Source of the DNA: SEAL01 sp032153715
GTDB lineage: Bacteria > Patescibacteriota > Saccharimonadia > Saccharimonadales > Saccharimonadaceae
NCBI GenBank assembly: GCA_032153715.1
Contig: JALDYR010000002.1
Span: 124,001-188,000, forward strand
Length of the DNA stretch: 64,000 nt
Direction of reading: 5' to 3'
Each line of letters starts with the position of its first letter. Positions within the stretch are counted from its first letter, which is position 1. The position numbers were made by a program, and so were the translations under genes. Under the pieces are notes generated by a model, which saw nothing but the letters and a program-made list of their open reading frames with translations, was not told where the DNA came from and did no database searches. Shown one piece after another: positions 19,006 through 27,164 of this stretch.

Positions 19006-19956
19006 CTAACTCTTCTTCGGTTTTTTACTCTTCGTATCTTTGGCGGTGATCCGGGTAACGGTCGCCTCTTTTGCTTGTTTTTCGCGAGCTTTCGCCGTCG
19101 CTTTTTTACCTGACGCTTTTGGTTTTTCGTCAGCAATGTCTTCTAATTCATGTTCGTCTTGTTTAAGGATAAAGTGCTGCTGAATCACTGCGACGATATT
19201 TGACGTCGCGTAGTAGAGCGCTAGCGCCCCAGGAAGGGTGAGCATCACAAACAGCATGAAGAATGGCAGTACTTTGATCATCTTGCTCATGACAATAGCG
19301 TTAATTTCCGCTTGGTCAGCCTCTTTACCATCGGCCGCTTCACTCAGGACATCGCGCAGTTTCTTGTTGCTTTCCTCGTGCGGCATCGTTTGCTTTGACA
19401 TAATGTACTGCGTGACAGCCGCTGCAATCGCGAGTAGCACCAGGAAGATATCAACTCTACCGCCGCTAAAGGCACTCTTCGTTAGGTCAACGACTCCCAG
19501 GAGCTTTTCGTTAAACTGCTCGGGGTGCTGAATAATTTGGCTGATTGCTGGGATACCTTCAAGAAAGTTGTAGGTATACTGCGCCACTTGGTCGCGGTGC
19601 ATCGTGAAAATTTGAATCACGTGATAGAGCGCGATAAAGATCGGCAGTTGAATCAACAAGACGCCAATCGTGCCAAATGGATTTACGCCGTGCTTTTTAT
19701 ACAGCTCCATCGTCTGCACACCCTGCAGCTGCTTATTGCCCTTCGTGCGGGCCTTAATCTTTTTCAGCTCTGGCTGCATTTTGCGCATTGCCTTTGTCTG
19801 ATGTAGCTGCTTTTTCACGAGGGGATATAGTGCAAAGCGCAGCAAAATAGTAAACAGGATAATACTTATCCCAAAGTCGCCGCCTGGTATGATGGCGTAA
19901 AGTCCAATCAGCAGGTTGAAAATCGGCTGCACGATCAGAACATCAAAAATATTCAC
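19006..19956 (-). CDS. yidC: YidC/Oxa1 membrane protein insertase
   Basis: A 316-residue protein of the short Gram-positive type, without the large periplasmic domain of Gram-negative YidC. It has an N-terminal helix, FGISIILFTILLRFALYPLVKKQL carrying the conserved Arg of the hydrophilic groove, a charged cytoplasmic hairpin (MRKMQPELKKIKAR), and NPFGTIGVLLIQLPIFIALYHVI. The tail from ~265 is rich in Lys and Ala and probably contacts the ribosome. It inserts membrane proteins with or without SecYEG. It lies 14 nt upstream of khpB. Confidence 0.95.
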   Translation of the reverse strand: MNIFDVLIVQPIFNLLIGLYAIIPGGDFGISIILFTILLRFALYPLVKKQLHQTKAMRKMQPELKKIKARTKGNKQLQGVQTMELYKKHGVNPFGTIGVLLIQLPIFIALYHVIQIFTMHRDQVAQYTYNFLEGIPAISQIIQHPEQFNEKLLGVVDLTKSAFSGGRVDIFLVLLAIAAAVTQYIMSKQTMPHEESNKKLRDVLSEAADGKEADQAEINAIVMSKMIKVLPFFMLFVMLTLPGALALYYATSNIVAVIQQHFILKQDEHELEDIADEKPKASGKKATAKAREKQAKEATVTRITAKDTKSKKPKKS

Positions 19957-20006
19957 GTTATTACTCCAGTATTACTTATAAAAATCTTTCGACTAAGTAT
20001 ACCATT

Positions 20007-20363
20007 TTACGACGTACTTTTATAGAGATCAGCTGAACGAAGCAAGTGCTTAATCGTACTTTCTAGCTCGTCCTGGGACATTGTCAGCACCTCGCCAGCA
20101 AAGACAAGTAATACCAAGTCAGTCGGTGTCTGCAAGCGTGGTAGTTCGGCGCGGACAATCTCATAAATACGGCGACGGACGCGGTTACGACGGACAGCAC
20201 TCTTCAACACCTTCTTGCTAATCACCACCGCTACCCGCGAGTCACTGCGATGAGGATTATGAATATATTTCAACGTCACGACGCGAGAACGAGCGGCGCC
20301 GCCATTTTTATAGAGGTAGCGCAAGCTGCCGTGGCCATGAAATCGATTCTTCTGAGCTAACAT
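20007..20363 (-). CDS. rnpA: Ribonuclease P protein component
   Basis: A 118-residue protein from ATG 20363. A longer frame to 20399 runs through the promoter and terminator and is rejected. It has the family's basic pattern: LAQKNRFHGHGSLRYLYKNG at the start, VAVVISKKVLKSAVRRNRVRRRIYEIVR (the RNR RNA-binding motif) and VLLVFAGE late. With the RNA subunit it removes the 5' leader of tRNA precursors. TATACT on the minus strand at 20373-20378 is 9 nt before the ATG. Confidence 0.94.
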   Translation of the reverse strand: MLAQKNRFHGHGSLRYLYKNGGAARSRVVTLKYIHNPHRSDSRVAVVISKKVLKSAVRRNRVRRRIYEIVRAELPRLQTPTDLVLLVFAGEVLTMSQDELESTIKHLLRSADLYKSTS

Positions 20364-20382
20364 TCTTTCTACAGTATAAACT

Positions 20383-20416
20383 AAAAACCACCTCGCCAAG
20401 AGAGCGAAGTGGTTTT
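20383..20416 (-). terminator. Terminator between rpmH and rnpA
   Basis: A hairpin pairs 20384-20396 with 20404-20416 with one mismatch; the minus strand ends in a T run. It lies upstream of the rnpA -10 box, so rpmH can end here and rnpA starts anew. Confidence 0.7.
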
Positions 20417-20434
20417 ATGAGTGACTAACTGTAA

Positions 20435-20572
20435 TTAAACAGTTAGTTTAGCGCGGCCCTTAATACGGCGGCGCTTAATCACAGCGCGGCCAGCTTTTGT
20501 GCTGACACGAGCACGAAAACCGTGTGTGCGTGCGCGGTGACGAGTGTGTGGTTGATGGGTTCGCTTTGGCAT
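20435..20572 (-). CDS. rpmH: Ribosomal protein bL34
   Basis: A 45-residue, strongly basic protein with the invariant bL34 core RARTHGFRAR followed by STKAGRAV and RRRIKGRAKL. Length and motif are diagnostic. It is a large-subunit protein located near the exit tunnel. It lies next to the origin and opens the minus-strand series with rnpA, yidC and khpB. TTGTCA and TATTAT spaced by 17 nt end 9 nt before the ATG. Confidence 0.96.
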   Translation of the reverse strand: MPKRTHQPHTRHRARTHGFRARVSTKAGRAVIKRRRIKGRAKLTV

Positions 20573-20581
20573 ATCCGTACC

Positions 20582-20610
20582 ATAATACCTCTTTTTCACC
20601 TTTTTGACAA
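20582..20610 (-). promoter_or_regulatory. rpmH promoter, near-leaderless
   Basis: On the minus strand TTGTCA (20605-20610), a 17-nt spacer and TATTAT (20582-20587) precede the ATG by 9 nt, leaving a leader of only about 2-3 nt. Confidence 0.7.
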
Positions 20611-20796
20611 GGTGTTACTCTGCGCACCCGCTCCTTGCCTATTGTCGTTGTGCTTGAAAATTGCACTCAGTCGTTTCCTAGTAATCAAAAGTTATCCACG
20701 GATTTTTCCTAGTTATCCACAGTTTAACAGATGCTCGTCCGTCCTGTGGATAAATCGCCTCTCTATACGGCCTTGTATTTTCTAACACTTTTAAAG

Positions 20797-20825
20797 TTGT
20801 GGAAAACTTGTGGATCCCGTATAGT
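20797..20825 (+). promoter_or_regulatory. Candidate dnaA promoter
   Basis: TTGTGG (20797-20802), a 17-nt spacer and TATAGT (20820-20825) lie about 58 nt before the dnaA start. The -35 overlaps a DnaA-box-like TGTGGA, compatible with autoregulation. Confidence 0.5.
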
Positions 20826-20883
20826 AGAGCTCAGTAAAGCAGCGGAAAAACACCGCTCATGTGAAGATGGGGATATAAGAAAC

Positions 20884-22260
20884 GTGCATAATTCTTTGTG
20901 GCAAACAGTACTCGGCGAAATTGAACTCTCGGTTTCCCATGCCACCTTTATGACGTGGTTCCAAAACACCGAACTTGTCCAGGCGACGGATCAGGAAGTT
21001 GTTATTGCTGTACCTAATATCTTTGCTATTCGCCAATTTGAGGTAAAGTTCAACGCCCAGGTCAAAGAAGTCCTCGCTAAAAACGGCCTCACGCCTGAAA
21101 AAATTAGCTACACCGTCAGAACCTCTGGCAAGAAGACAGTCGTCAGCCGTGAAACGACTGTGACACCGCACGCCTCGGCGACCACGGTTGACGAACTCAT
21201 CTCAGCGCCGCGCCCATCGCGACCCACTGCAAGTGCGCCCTCAAACAGTGGCCTTAACCCGCGCTATAGTTTTGACAACTTCATTGTTGGCTCGAGCAAC
21301 GACCTCGCCTATACGGCCTGCCAAGCTGTCGCCCAGTATCCTGGCGTCAAATACAACCCGCTCTTCCTGTATGGTGGCGTCGGTCTGGGTAAAACCCACC
21401 TCATGCAGGCGGTTGGCAATGAAATTATGAAAACCCAGCCAAGTACGCGCATTTTATATGTCAGCTCGGAAACCTTCGTCAAAGAATTCCTTGATAGTAT
21501 TCGCTTCAAGAAAAAAGGCTTTTCTGACAAGTACCGCAATGTTGATGTGTTGATCATTGACGATATGCAGTTTATTGCTGGCAAGGAAAAGACACAGGAG
21601 GAATTCTTCCACACCTTTAACGCCCTGCATCAAAACAATAAACAAATCATTATTAGCAGCGATAAACCGCCAAAAAGTATTCCAACCCTGACCGAGCGTT
21701 TACGCAGTCGCTTTGAAATGGGTATGTCAATTGATATTCAAATGCCTGATTTTGAAACGCGCTGCGCCATCCTACAAGCAAAAGCGTCCCTCTCTGGGGT
21801 TGAATTGGCTCGGGAAACTGCTGAATACTTGGCAAATAACATCAAGACGAATATCCGCGAACTCGAAGGCGCCCTCAATCAGCTGCTCGCCTACGCCGAC
21901 ATGCGCGGCATCGAACCAGATATTAGTACCGCCGAAGGACTAGTTGGCAATGTTCGCCACTCGCGCCCCCAACACCTGACGCCAAAGCAAATTATCGATA
22001 AAACCGCCAAACACTTCCAATTAACGGCGCCCGAAATTTGCAGCGCCCGCCGCGACAAACACATTGTAACGCCGCGCCAAATTGCCATGTACCTCCTCCG
22101 CAGCGAACTCCACCTTAGTTTTCCAAAGATTGCCGGCGAACTCGGTCGCAAGGATCACACCACCGCAATTCACTCAGTCGAAAAAATTGAAAAGTCTATC
22201 AAGCTCGACTACACCATCCGTGAACAAGTGGCTGAAATTAGGGAGAAATTATATGCATAA
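20884..22260 (+). CDS. dnaA: Chromosomal replication initiator DnaA
   Basis: From GTG 20884 the protein has 458 residues, the usual length; the frame extends upstream through the origin without a better start. Domain I begins NSLWQTVLGEIELSVSHATFMTWF. Domain III has Walker A GGVGLGKTHLM and Walker B VDVLIIDDMQF. Domain IV ends with the DNA-binding signature GRKDHTTAIHSVEKI. It binds DnaA boxes and melts the origin. It is followed after 279 bp by dnaN. A weak GGGG 12 nt upstream may serve as ribosome site; the exact start is uncertain by a few codons. Confidence 0.96.
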   Translation: MHNSLWQTVLGEIELSVSHATFMTWFQNTELVQATDQEVVIAVPNIFAIRQFEVKFNAQVKEVLAKNGLTPEKISYTVRTSGKKTVVSRETTVTPHASATTVDELISAPRPSRPTASAPSNSGLNPRYSFDNFIVGSSNDLAYTACQAVAQYPGVKYNPLFLYGGVGLGKTHLMQAVGNEIMKTQPSTRILYVSSETFVKEFLDSIRFKKKGFSDKYRNVDVLIIDDMQFIAGKEKTQEEFFHTFNALHQNNKQIIISSDKPPKSIPTLTERLRSRFEMGMSIDIQMPDFETRCAILQAKASLSGVELARETAEYLANNIKTNIRELEGALNQLLAYADMRGIEPDISTAEGLVGNVRHSRPQHLTPKQIIDKTAKHFQLTAPEICSARRDKHIVTPRQIAMYLLRSELHLSFPKIAGELGRKDHTTAIHSVEKIEKSIKLDYTIREQVAEIREKLYA

Positions 22261-22539
22261 TATGGTCTCGCTACGATGTGCAAAAGCTGTGCAAAACCTA
22301 TGGAAACATCGTGGCAAAACCTGTGAGAAGCTATCCACAGGTAGCGTGGATAACAAAACCCATCCACATAAGGCCCGTGTACAACTTGCAGTTATCCGCA
22401 GTATTATCCCCACTCTTCCACAACGTTTACCCACACTCATAATACGCCGTTTCAATCTGTTAATTCCCAGTTATCCCCACAATCCACACCCCCTATTACT
22501 AACCCCACCAAATGAAATTTAAAAAGAAAGGTAATAATA
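22261..22539. other. Origin region, dnaA-dnaN intergenic half
   Basis: The gap has clustered DnaA-box-like sites in both orientations: CTATCCACA (22331-22339), CGTGGATAA (22345-22353), CATCCACAT (22361-22369), TTATCCGCA (22392-22400), TTATCCCCA (22404-22412) and TTATCCCCA (22471-22479), plus several TGTGCAAAA/TATGGAAAC-like variants before them. A T/A-rich stretch near 22490-22535 could be the unwinding element. With the upstream cluster this forms a bipartite origin flanking dnaA, as known from Bacillus subtilis and Helicobacter. Confidence 0.85.
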
Positions 22540-23640
22540 ATGGAACTGTCCGTCACCCAAGAAAATCTATCCAAAGCACTGACTGCAGCCTCTCGAGTTG
22601 CTAGTACGAAAACACAACTTCCGATTCTTAGCAACATCTTGCTACGAACGGACAGTAACCGTTTATTAGTTGCTGCGACCAACCTAGAGATTGCCACGAC
22701 GCAGTTAATTGGAGCGAAAATTGCAAAACCAGGTTCAATTACTGTGCCGGCAAAATTAGTTGCCGAATTTGTCAGTAGCCTACCAAAGGGCAATGTTGAC
22801 TTGGTCGTCAAGAATGACCACCTGCACATTACTGCTGGTGGTTTTAGCTCGGTTATTAACGGTATCGCGTCTGATGACTTCCCGGAACTACCAATGATTG
22901 ATGAAACTTCGTCAATTCAGTACAGCATTAGTGCGGCCGACTTTAAACAAGCTGTAACACAGACTATCTTGACCTCCAGCAATGACACGACTCGCCCAGT
23001 GCTCACTGGGGTGTACTGGCATTCTTATGAAGGCAGCCTCTACTTAGCGGCAACCGATGGCTACCGTTTAACAGAAAAACGCCTAGTTGAAACGCAAAGT
23101 GACGTGGCGGCGATTATCCCAAGTACGACCTTGCAGGAAGTCTTGCGTACGCTATCGGACGAGATTGATGAAGTCGACATGCTATTTGATGAAACGCAGG
23201 TGCGCTTCCGGGCTGGTGAATCAGAGGTCACGAGCCGCCTCATTGATGGGAATTTTCCAGACTATCGCCAATTAATTCCCGCTACATCAGAATCAGTGGT
23301 GCTTATTGAGCGAGCTGAATTTGTGCGCATTACCAAAATTGCCGGGTTGTTTGCCCGCGAATCAGGCGGTAGTGTCACAGTGACGGCAAATAGTGAAGAA
23401 AAGTCACTGGCGCTGCACTCGATTGCCTCGCAGCTTGGGGAAAACACTTCAACGTCAACAGCTGAGGTGTCGGCAGACGGACAAGTGACGCTTAACTCGC
23501 GCTACCTTGCCGACGCCCTATCCGTCGTAACTGGCGATAAGGTTGAGTTTCGCTTCAGCGGCAAGCTGTCACCATGCGTCCTGTCGTCGGCTAGTAAGGA
23601 TAGCGACTATATCCACATCATCATGCCACTTAAGAGCTAA
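22540..23640 (+). CDS. dnaN: DNA polymerase III sliding clamp (beta subunit)
   Basis: A 366-residue protein of normal length with three clamp domains. Recognisable parts include the start MELSVTQENLSKALTAASRV, LLRTDSNRLLVAATNLEIA, LYLAATDGYRLTEKR, DGNFPDYRQLIP, and the C-terminal ending DYIHIIMPLKS. The dimer encircles DNA and tethers polymerase. AAAGG lies 8 nt before the ATG. It is followed after 21 nt by recF, the usual origin gene order. Confidence 0.96.
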   Translation: MELSVTQENLSKALTAASRVASTKTQLPILSNILLRTDSNRLLVAATNLEIATTQLIGAKIAKPGSITVPAKLVAEFVSSLPKGNVDLVVKNDHLHITAGGFSSVINGIASDDFPELPMIDETSSIQYSISAADFKQAVTQTILTSSNDTTRPVLTGVYWHSYEGSLYLAATDGYRLTEKRLVETQSDVAAIIPSTTLQEVLRTLSDEIDEVDMLFDETQVRFRAGESEVTSRLIDGNFPDYRQLIPATSESVVLIERAEFVRITKIAGLFARESGGSVTVTANSEEKSLALHSIASQLGENTSTSTAEVSADGQVTLNSRYLADALSVVTGDKVEFRFSGKLSPCVLSSASKDSDYIHIIMPLKS

Positions 23641-23661
23641 GACGGCCGTAAGCACACGCTC

Positions 23662-24699
23662 ATGATCATTTCGTCACTTCAGGTGCAGAACGTTCGGACG
23701 CATGAGTTGTTTACGCATACCCTATCGCCGCGCGTCACGCTTATTACTGGTCGTAATGGTAGCGGCAAGACCTCATTAATTGAGGCGCTCACGATTGCCT
23801 TGCAAGGCTCGTCGTTTAAGGGCTCTGATGCAGAAGTGCTGCGCTACGAGGCACCGTGGTGGCGAATTGATCTGCGTAGCGATGAGGGTGATCGGGTGGT
23901 AAAGTTTGACCCCTCGCGCACGAGCGGCCGTAAGCAATTTGAGGTTGACGGCAAGACGGCCTATCGCCTGACTCCTGCCTATAAATATCCAATTGTACTA
24001 TTTGAGCCTGACGACTTGCGACTGCTGAATGGCTCACCTGCCCGTCGTCGTCAGTTTATTGATCGGTTTATCGCCCAGCTGGATGTCGAGTACGCTCAGG
24101 CACTTCGCAAGTACGAGCGTGCGTTACGGCAGCGTAATACGCTGCTGAAACAAACTGGCATTCACGACGATGACCTGTTTGTCTGGAACGTTGCGCTTGG
24201 TGAATACGGGGCGATGATCATCGAGCGCCGCGTGAAATTTCTTGAACGACTTAACGCCGAGCTAAACGCAACCTATAACACTATCGCGCAGTCCCACGAT
24301 ACGGTGTCGGTGCACTATTCACACACAGTGATTGATAATATCAAGCAAAAATTAATTAGTGAGCTACACGCGCACTTGAATCGTGACCGATTGCTGGGCT
24401 ATACCAGTACGGGTCCGCATCGTCATGATGTGATTTTTCGCTTTAATGGCATGCCTGCCCTCTCGGTGGCATCGCGTGGTGAGGTGCGGAGCATTGTCTT
24501 GGCGCTGAAGTTTCTTGAGGTGGATATTATCGAGGAAATTACCGGGAAGCAGCCAATTATCTTACTCGACGACGTTTTTGGCGAACTGGATCAGGAGCGT
24601 CAAACGCACCTCGCAACCAAGTTTCACGACAAACAAATTATCATGACGAGCGCCAGTAGCGCCGCGACGATCGACGAAGCGTCAGTCATTACCCTGTAG
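23662..24699 (+). CDS. recF: DNA replication/repair protein RecF
   Basis: A 345-residue SMC-like ATPase. Walker A is GRNGSGKTSLIEAL, and YTSTGPHRHDVIFRFNG and LLDDVFGELDQERQTHL give the family-specific region and Walker B. It loads RecA at gapped DNA with RecO and RecR. It ends at 24699, directly against the stop of the convergent secretion-locus gene, with no spacer or terminator. gyrB does not follow, unlike many bacteria. Confidence 0.95.
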   Translation: MIISSLQVQNVRTHELFTHTLSPRVTLITGRNGSGKTSLIEALTIALQGSSFKGSDAEVLRYEAPWWRIDLRSDEGDRVVKFDPSRTSGRKQFEVDGKTAYRLTPAYKYPIVLFEPDDLRLLNGSPARRRQFIDRFIAQLDVEYAQALRKYERALRQRNTLLKQTGIHDDDLFVWNVALGEYGAMIIERRVKFLERLNAELNATYNTIAQSHDTVSVHYSHTVIDNIKQKLISELHAHLNRDRLLGYTSTGPHRHDVIFRFNGMPALSVASRGEVRSIVLALKFLEVDIIEEITGKQPIILLDDVFGELDQERQTHLATKFHDKQIIMTSASSAATIDEASVITL

Positions 24700-25197
24700 C
24701 TACTGCGTGATGGCTGGTGAGCTGTCGGTGCCAGGTAATTCAGCTGGCTGGTTGATATTTTGGAGAATTTCTTTTGGCACGTCAGGATATGTCACAGTGC
24801 TTAAGAGTGGTTGCGGCGGCGTCGTGCGCACAATCCACTTATTCCCTTTTTTCTGCATGAGGATGCGCAGGGTGTCGCGGTTGTCGGTATCGGGGCCGCG
24901 ATACGTCAGCGTCGTGCCGTACCATTGGCCACGGTCATAGAGTTTACCTTTATTGATGGTGTATAAGTTGGCCGCGTCTGGGTAGGCGCTCGTGAGCGCG
25001 TCGGCGATAGCCTCCATTTCATCATCAAGCATCGCGCTAAGCTCATCGGCAGATGGTTTCGGGGCGGTGTCGGTTGTTGGTTGCTGCTGTGGAGGTTGGG
25101 CGGGTTGTGGTGTGCTGACAAGCACGCCAACGACAGCCACGACAGCTAGGATACCTAACGCCGCAAGTGCGAGGATGATGGTTTGGCGATTATTCAT
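24700..25197 (-). CDS. Small membrane-anchored protein, cassette copy 2, gene 4
   Basis: A 165-residue protein with one membrane helix (residues 5-27), a Pro/Gln/Thr-rich linker, and an extracytoplasmic domain of about 100 residues (INKGKLYDRGQWYGTTLTY, RDTLRILMQKKGNKWIVRT, VPKEILQNIN). The same domain is in the 207-residue protein at 30161-30784, so they are paralogues. It is the last gene of the second cassette, overlapping the PEGA-type gene by 8 bp. No family was recognised. It probably sits on the outer face of the membrane as an accessory of the secretion apparatus. Confidence 0.65.
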   Translation of the reverse strand: MNNRQTIILALAALGILAVVAVVGVLVSTPQPAQPPQQQPTTDTAPKPSADELSAMLDDEMEAIADALTSAYPDAANLYTINKGKLYDRGQWYGTTLTYRGPDTDNRDTLRILMQKKGNKWIVRTTPPQPLLSTVTYPDVPKEILQNINQPAELPGTDSSPAITQ

Positions 25198-25828
25198 TCG
25201 TGCCTTTCAGAGGGTTGGAAAATTGTTCAAATTCAATCACGTAATCGGTTGGATCATAGCCTAGTTCGCGAATTTTTTGAACGGCAAAGTAGCGATAACG
25301 CGGTGACGGTGTGTCGATCGTTAAGGTGATTGATTGATCTTTGTTGAGCGTGTAGGCAATTTGATAGTAGGGATCTTGGTACGGTAGGACGCTAATAATC
25401 GGATGTTTATTACGAAGGTACTGCCCGGTTTCTTGGGCCTCAATACTGCCAAACTCTTCATTATCTTTGTATTGCTGTTGATGGGTGTCTGCCCATTTTT
25501 TTGCCTCAGCCGATTCTGGCGTCAGCGAGACAGCCACGACATTATGCGCTTTCTCACCTGTGACGACGACGCGTCGCTCGGTCGGAGTAAAGCCGTCTTT
25601 GGCAACTTTGATCAGGTAGGTGCCTGGCGTTAGCCACTGTGTCCCCTTGCCGCTGGCGCGACCGTCAATGAGTAGCTGCGCGTCGCCCGGCACAATTGAA
25701 AACGTCACGCCAACTTTACCAATGCGCGACACATAGGTAAAAATACTCAACGCAACAATCAGGATAAAAACCCCGATGACGCCGAGAATAATTTGCTTGC
25801 GGTAGCGATGGAATATTTCGTTAGACAT
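25190..25828 (-). CDS. PEGA-domain membrane protein, cassette copy 2, gene 3
   Basis: A 212-residue protein. A short cytoplasmic start (MSNEIFHRYRKQ) and a membrane helix (~13-33) precede a PEGA-like beta domain (residues ~40-95: GVTFSIVPGDAQLLIDG, WLTPGTYLIKVAKDGF). The C-terminal domain (LRNKHPIISVLPYQDPYYQI, VQKIRELGYDPTDYVIEF) also occurs in the 212-residue paralogue at 30781-31419. PEGA modules are common in bacterial surface proteins. Overlaps of 8 bp with both neighbours imply coupled translation. Function is unknown; a structural role in the envelope is inferred. Confidence 0.75.
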   Translation of the reverse strand: MSNEIFHRYRKQIILGVIGVFILIVALSIFTYVSRIGKVGVTFSIVPGDAQLLIDGRASGKGTQWLTPGTYLIKVAKDGFTPTERRVVVTGEKAHNVVAVSLTPESAEAKKWADTHQQQYKDNEEFGSIEAQETGQYLRNKHPIISVLPYQDPYYQIAYTLNKDQSITLTIDTPSPRYRYFAVQKIRELGYDPTDYVIEFEQFSNPLKGTNE

Positions 25829-27164
25829 TTTTTTCGTTACTTACTGCTTTGTCTTTGTCGGTTGATTGCTGGTTGCCGCCACTTGTCTTGATGCGGTACC
25901 AGCGGAACGAACTGTCCGTGACACCTTCCTTGCCGGCCATTGGGGCCCGCTCGTCGAGTGAGGCGGAAGCAATTTTACTTTTGAATCCGGGAACGTCACC
26001 AACGTAAACGTAGGTGTGCTGCGCGTTAATGGCCACGTCGCCAGGCTGGCGATCGCCAGCATCAGTGGCGCTAATTGGCTGCCAATTTTTCTTGAGCCAT
26101 TCTTCTTGCGCATAGGTGGCGCCGCCCTTTGCATTACTATTATACGCCTTGTCAAAACCGCTGTCATACAGCAGCGTGGTGACAAAGCCACCACAGTCGA
26201 TGCCTTTGTACTGAATGCCGCCAACGTAGCGTTTTTCAGAGAGAGCGCGACTAACAGCATTCGAGTATTCGTCACGAGCTTTAATGTCGTTGCCTTTATA
26301 ACTATCCCAGGCGTAGGCCATCAGAGTTTCGTTGAGGTTGCCGCCGGCAAAGCTATTATTGCAGCCATCGCTTTTTGGTGGCGTGCTTTGCGCGGCGGTA
26401 AGATCGGCGGCGTGGCCGTCGCCATCAGATACCGCTGTTGCTGTACTGCCGGACAGAGCGGGTGCATCACTAAAGGCGTCGTAGATTTTTTGGGCATTGC
26501 CACCGCGGACGGTGCGGACTTTTTCTGCCGAGTCAGCTGAGGCTTCGTAACCTGGGTATGGTGGGCCATGAACGGCGACGGCGGCTTCGACAGGGTTCTT
26601 TGAAGCTTTGAGGGCGACTAGAGTTTTCTTGTAATTGCCGTTTAGCTCTTCCCAAACGAAACTGGCTTGGCCGCGCAGATCAGTAATGCCGACGCCAAGC
26701 TTTGCAACATGCTCTTGTAGCGGTTTCTGACGGCTAGTAAATGTCCACTGGACGATACCGATGCCAACCCCATTTTCTGGTTTGTAGCTATCATCAACAA
26801 TCCGGCCGCCTTGGCGGACGGCTGGCGTCGGCTCTTGGAGCGATACTTTCTTTGAGCCGCTGCCAATTTCAACCATTCGGCCGCCAGATTCTTGAATCAT
26901 GTTACCGACAATACCCGCTGCCATCCACAGCTTGATTTCCGGGTCGATATCCATATAAAATTTAAGCAATTTCTCTATATTATTATTACCAGCTAAGTTA
27001 GGGGCCGATGCGGATGACGCCGCCTCACAAGTTGGGTCGTAAAAATTAATATCATTGCCAACAAAAAAGTCTTGATCAAACTCCCCTACGGCATGGACCG
27101 TCGAGGTGATATGTGACGCAAGGAACATGACCGCACACAGGCCGGCGAGGAAGCGACGCATCAC
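25821..27164 (-). CDS. Secreted lysozyme-like/NlpC-P60 wall hydrolase, cassette copy 2, gene 2
   Basis: A 447-residue protein with a signal peptide (1-26). Residues ~62-232 match the phage tail lysozyme type: IKLWMAAGIVGNMIQESGG with Glu92, then GVGIGIVQWTFTSRQ. Residues ~300-430 are NlpC/P60: Cys324 in KGIDCGGFVTTLLYDSG and His383 in NAQHTYVYVGD. The first domain would cut glycan strands, the second peptide stems. It is paralogous to 31428-32642. It directly follows the M23 giant; GTG 27164 or ATG 27161 may be the start. Confidence 0.82.
   Translation of the reverse strand: MMRRFLAGLCAVMFLASHITSTVHAVGEFDQDFFVGNDINFYDPTCEAASSASAPNLAGNNNIEKLLKFYMDIDPEIKLWMAAGIVGNMIQESGGRMVEIGSGSKKVSLQEPTPAVRQGGRIVDDSYKPENGVGIGIVQWTFTSRQKPLQEHVAKLGVGITDLRGQASFVWEELNGNYKKTLVALKASKNPVEAAVAVHGPPYPGYEASADSAEKVRTVRGGNAQKIYDAFSDAPALSGSTATAVSDGDGHAADLTAAQSTPPKSDGCNNSFAGGNLNETLMAYAWDSYKGNDIKARDEYSNAVSRALSEKRYVGGIQYKGIDCGGFVTTLLYDSGFDKAYNSNAKGGATYAQEEWLKKNWQPISATDAGDRQPGDVAINAQHTYVYVGDVPGFKSKIASASLDERAPMAGKEGVTDSSFRWYRIKTSGGNQQSTDKDKAVSNEKNV

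Larger units (their letters stand above)
20573..20883. other. Origin region, rpmH-dnaA intergenic half
   Basis: This 311-bp gap between divergent rpmH and dnaA holds three DnaA-box-like 9-mers: TTATCCACG at 20692-20700, TTATCCACA (a perfect box) at 20713-20721, and TGTGGATAA (the perfect box inverted) at 20745-20753. Two looser TGTGG-type sites lie near 20798-20813. It also carries the rpmH and dnaA promoters, so DnaA binding here could both organise the origin and autoregulate dnaA. A longer plus-strand reading frame from 20731 exists only because the region lacks stops. Confidence 0.85.

Noticed and set aside
20731..20883. An N-terminal extension of DnaA through the origin
   Set aside because: The extension would cross DnaA boxes and the promoter and has no DnaA-like sequence; family proteins begin near NSLWQ.
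22082..22522. A 146-residue plus-strand frame across the dnaA end and origin
   Set aside because: It is out of frame with dnaA, runs over the DnaA-box cluster and shows no family features.
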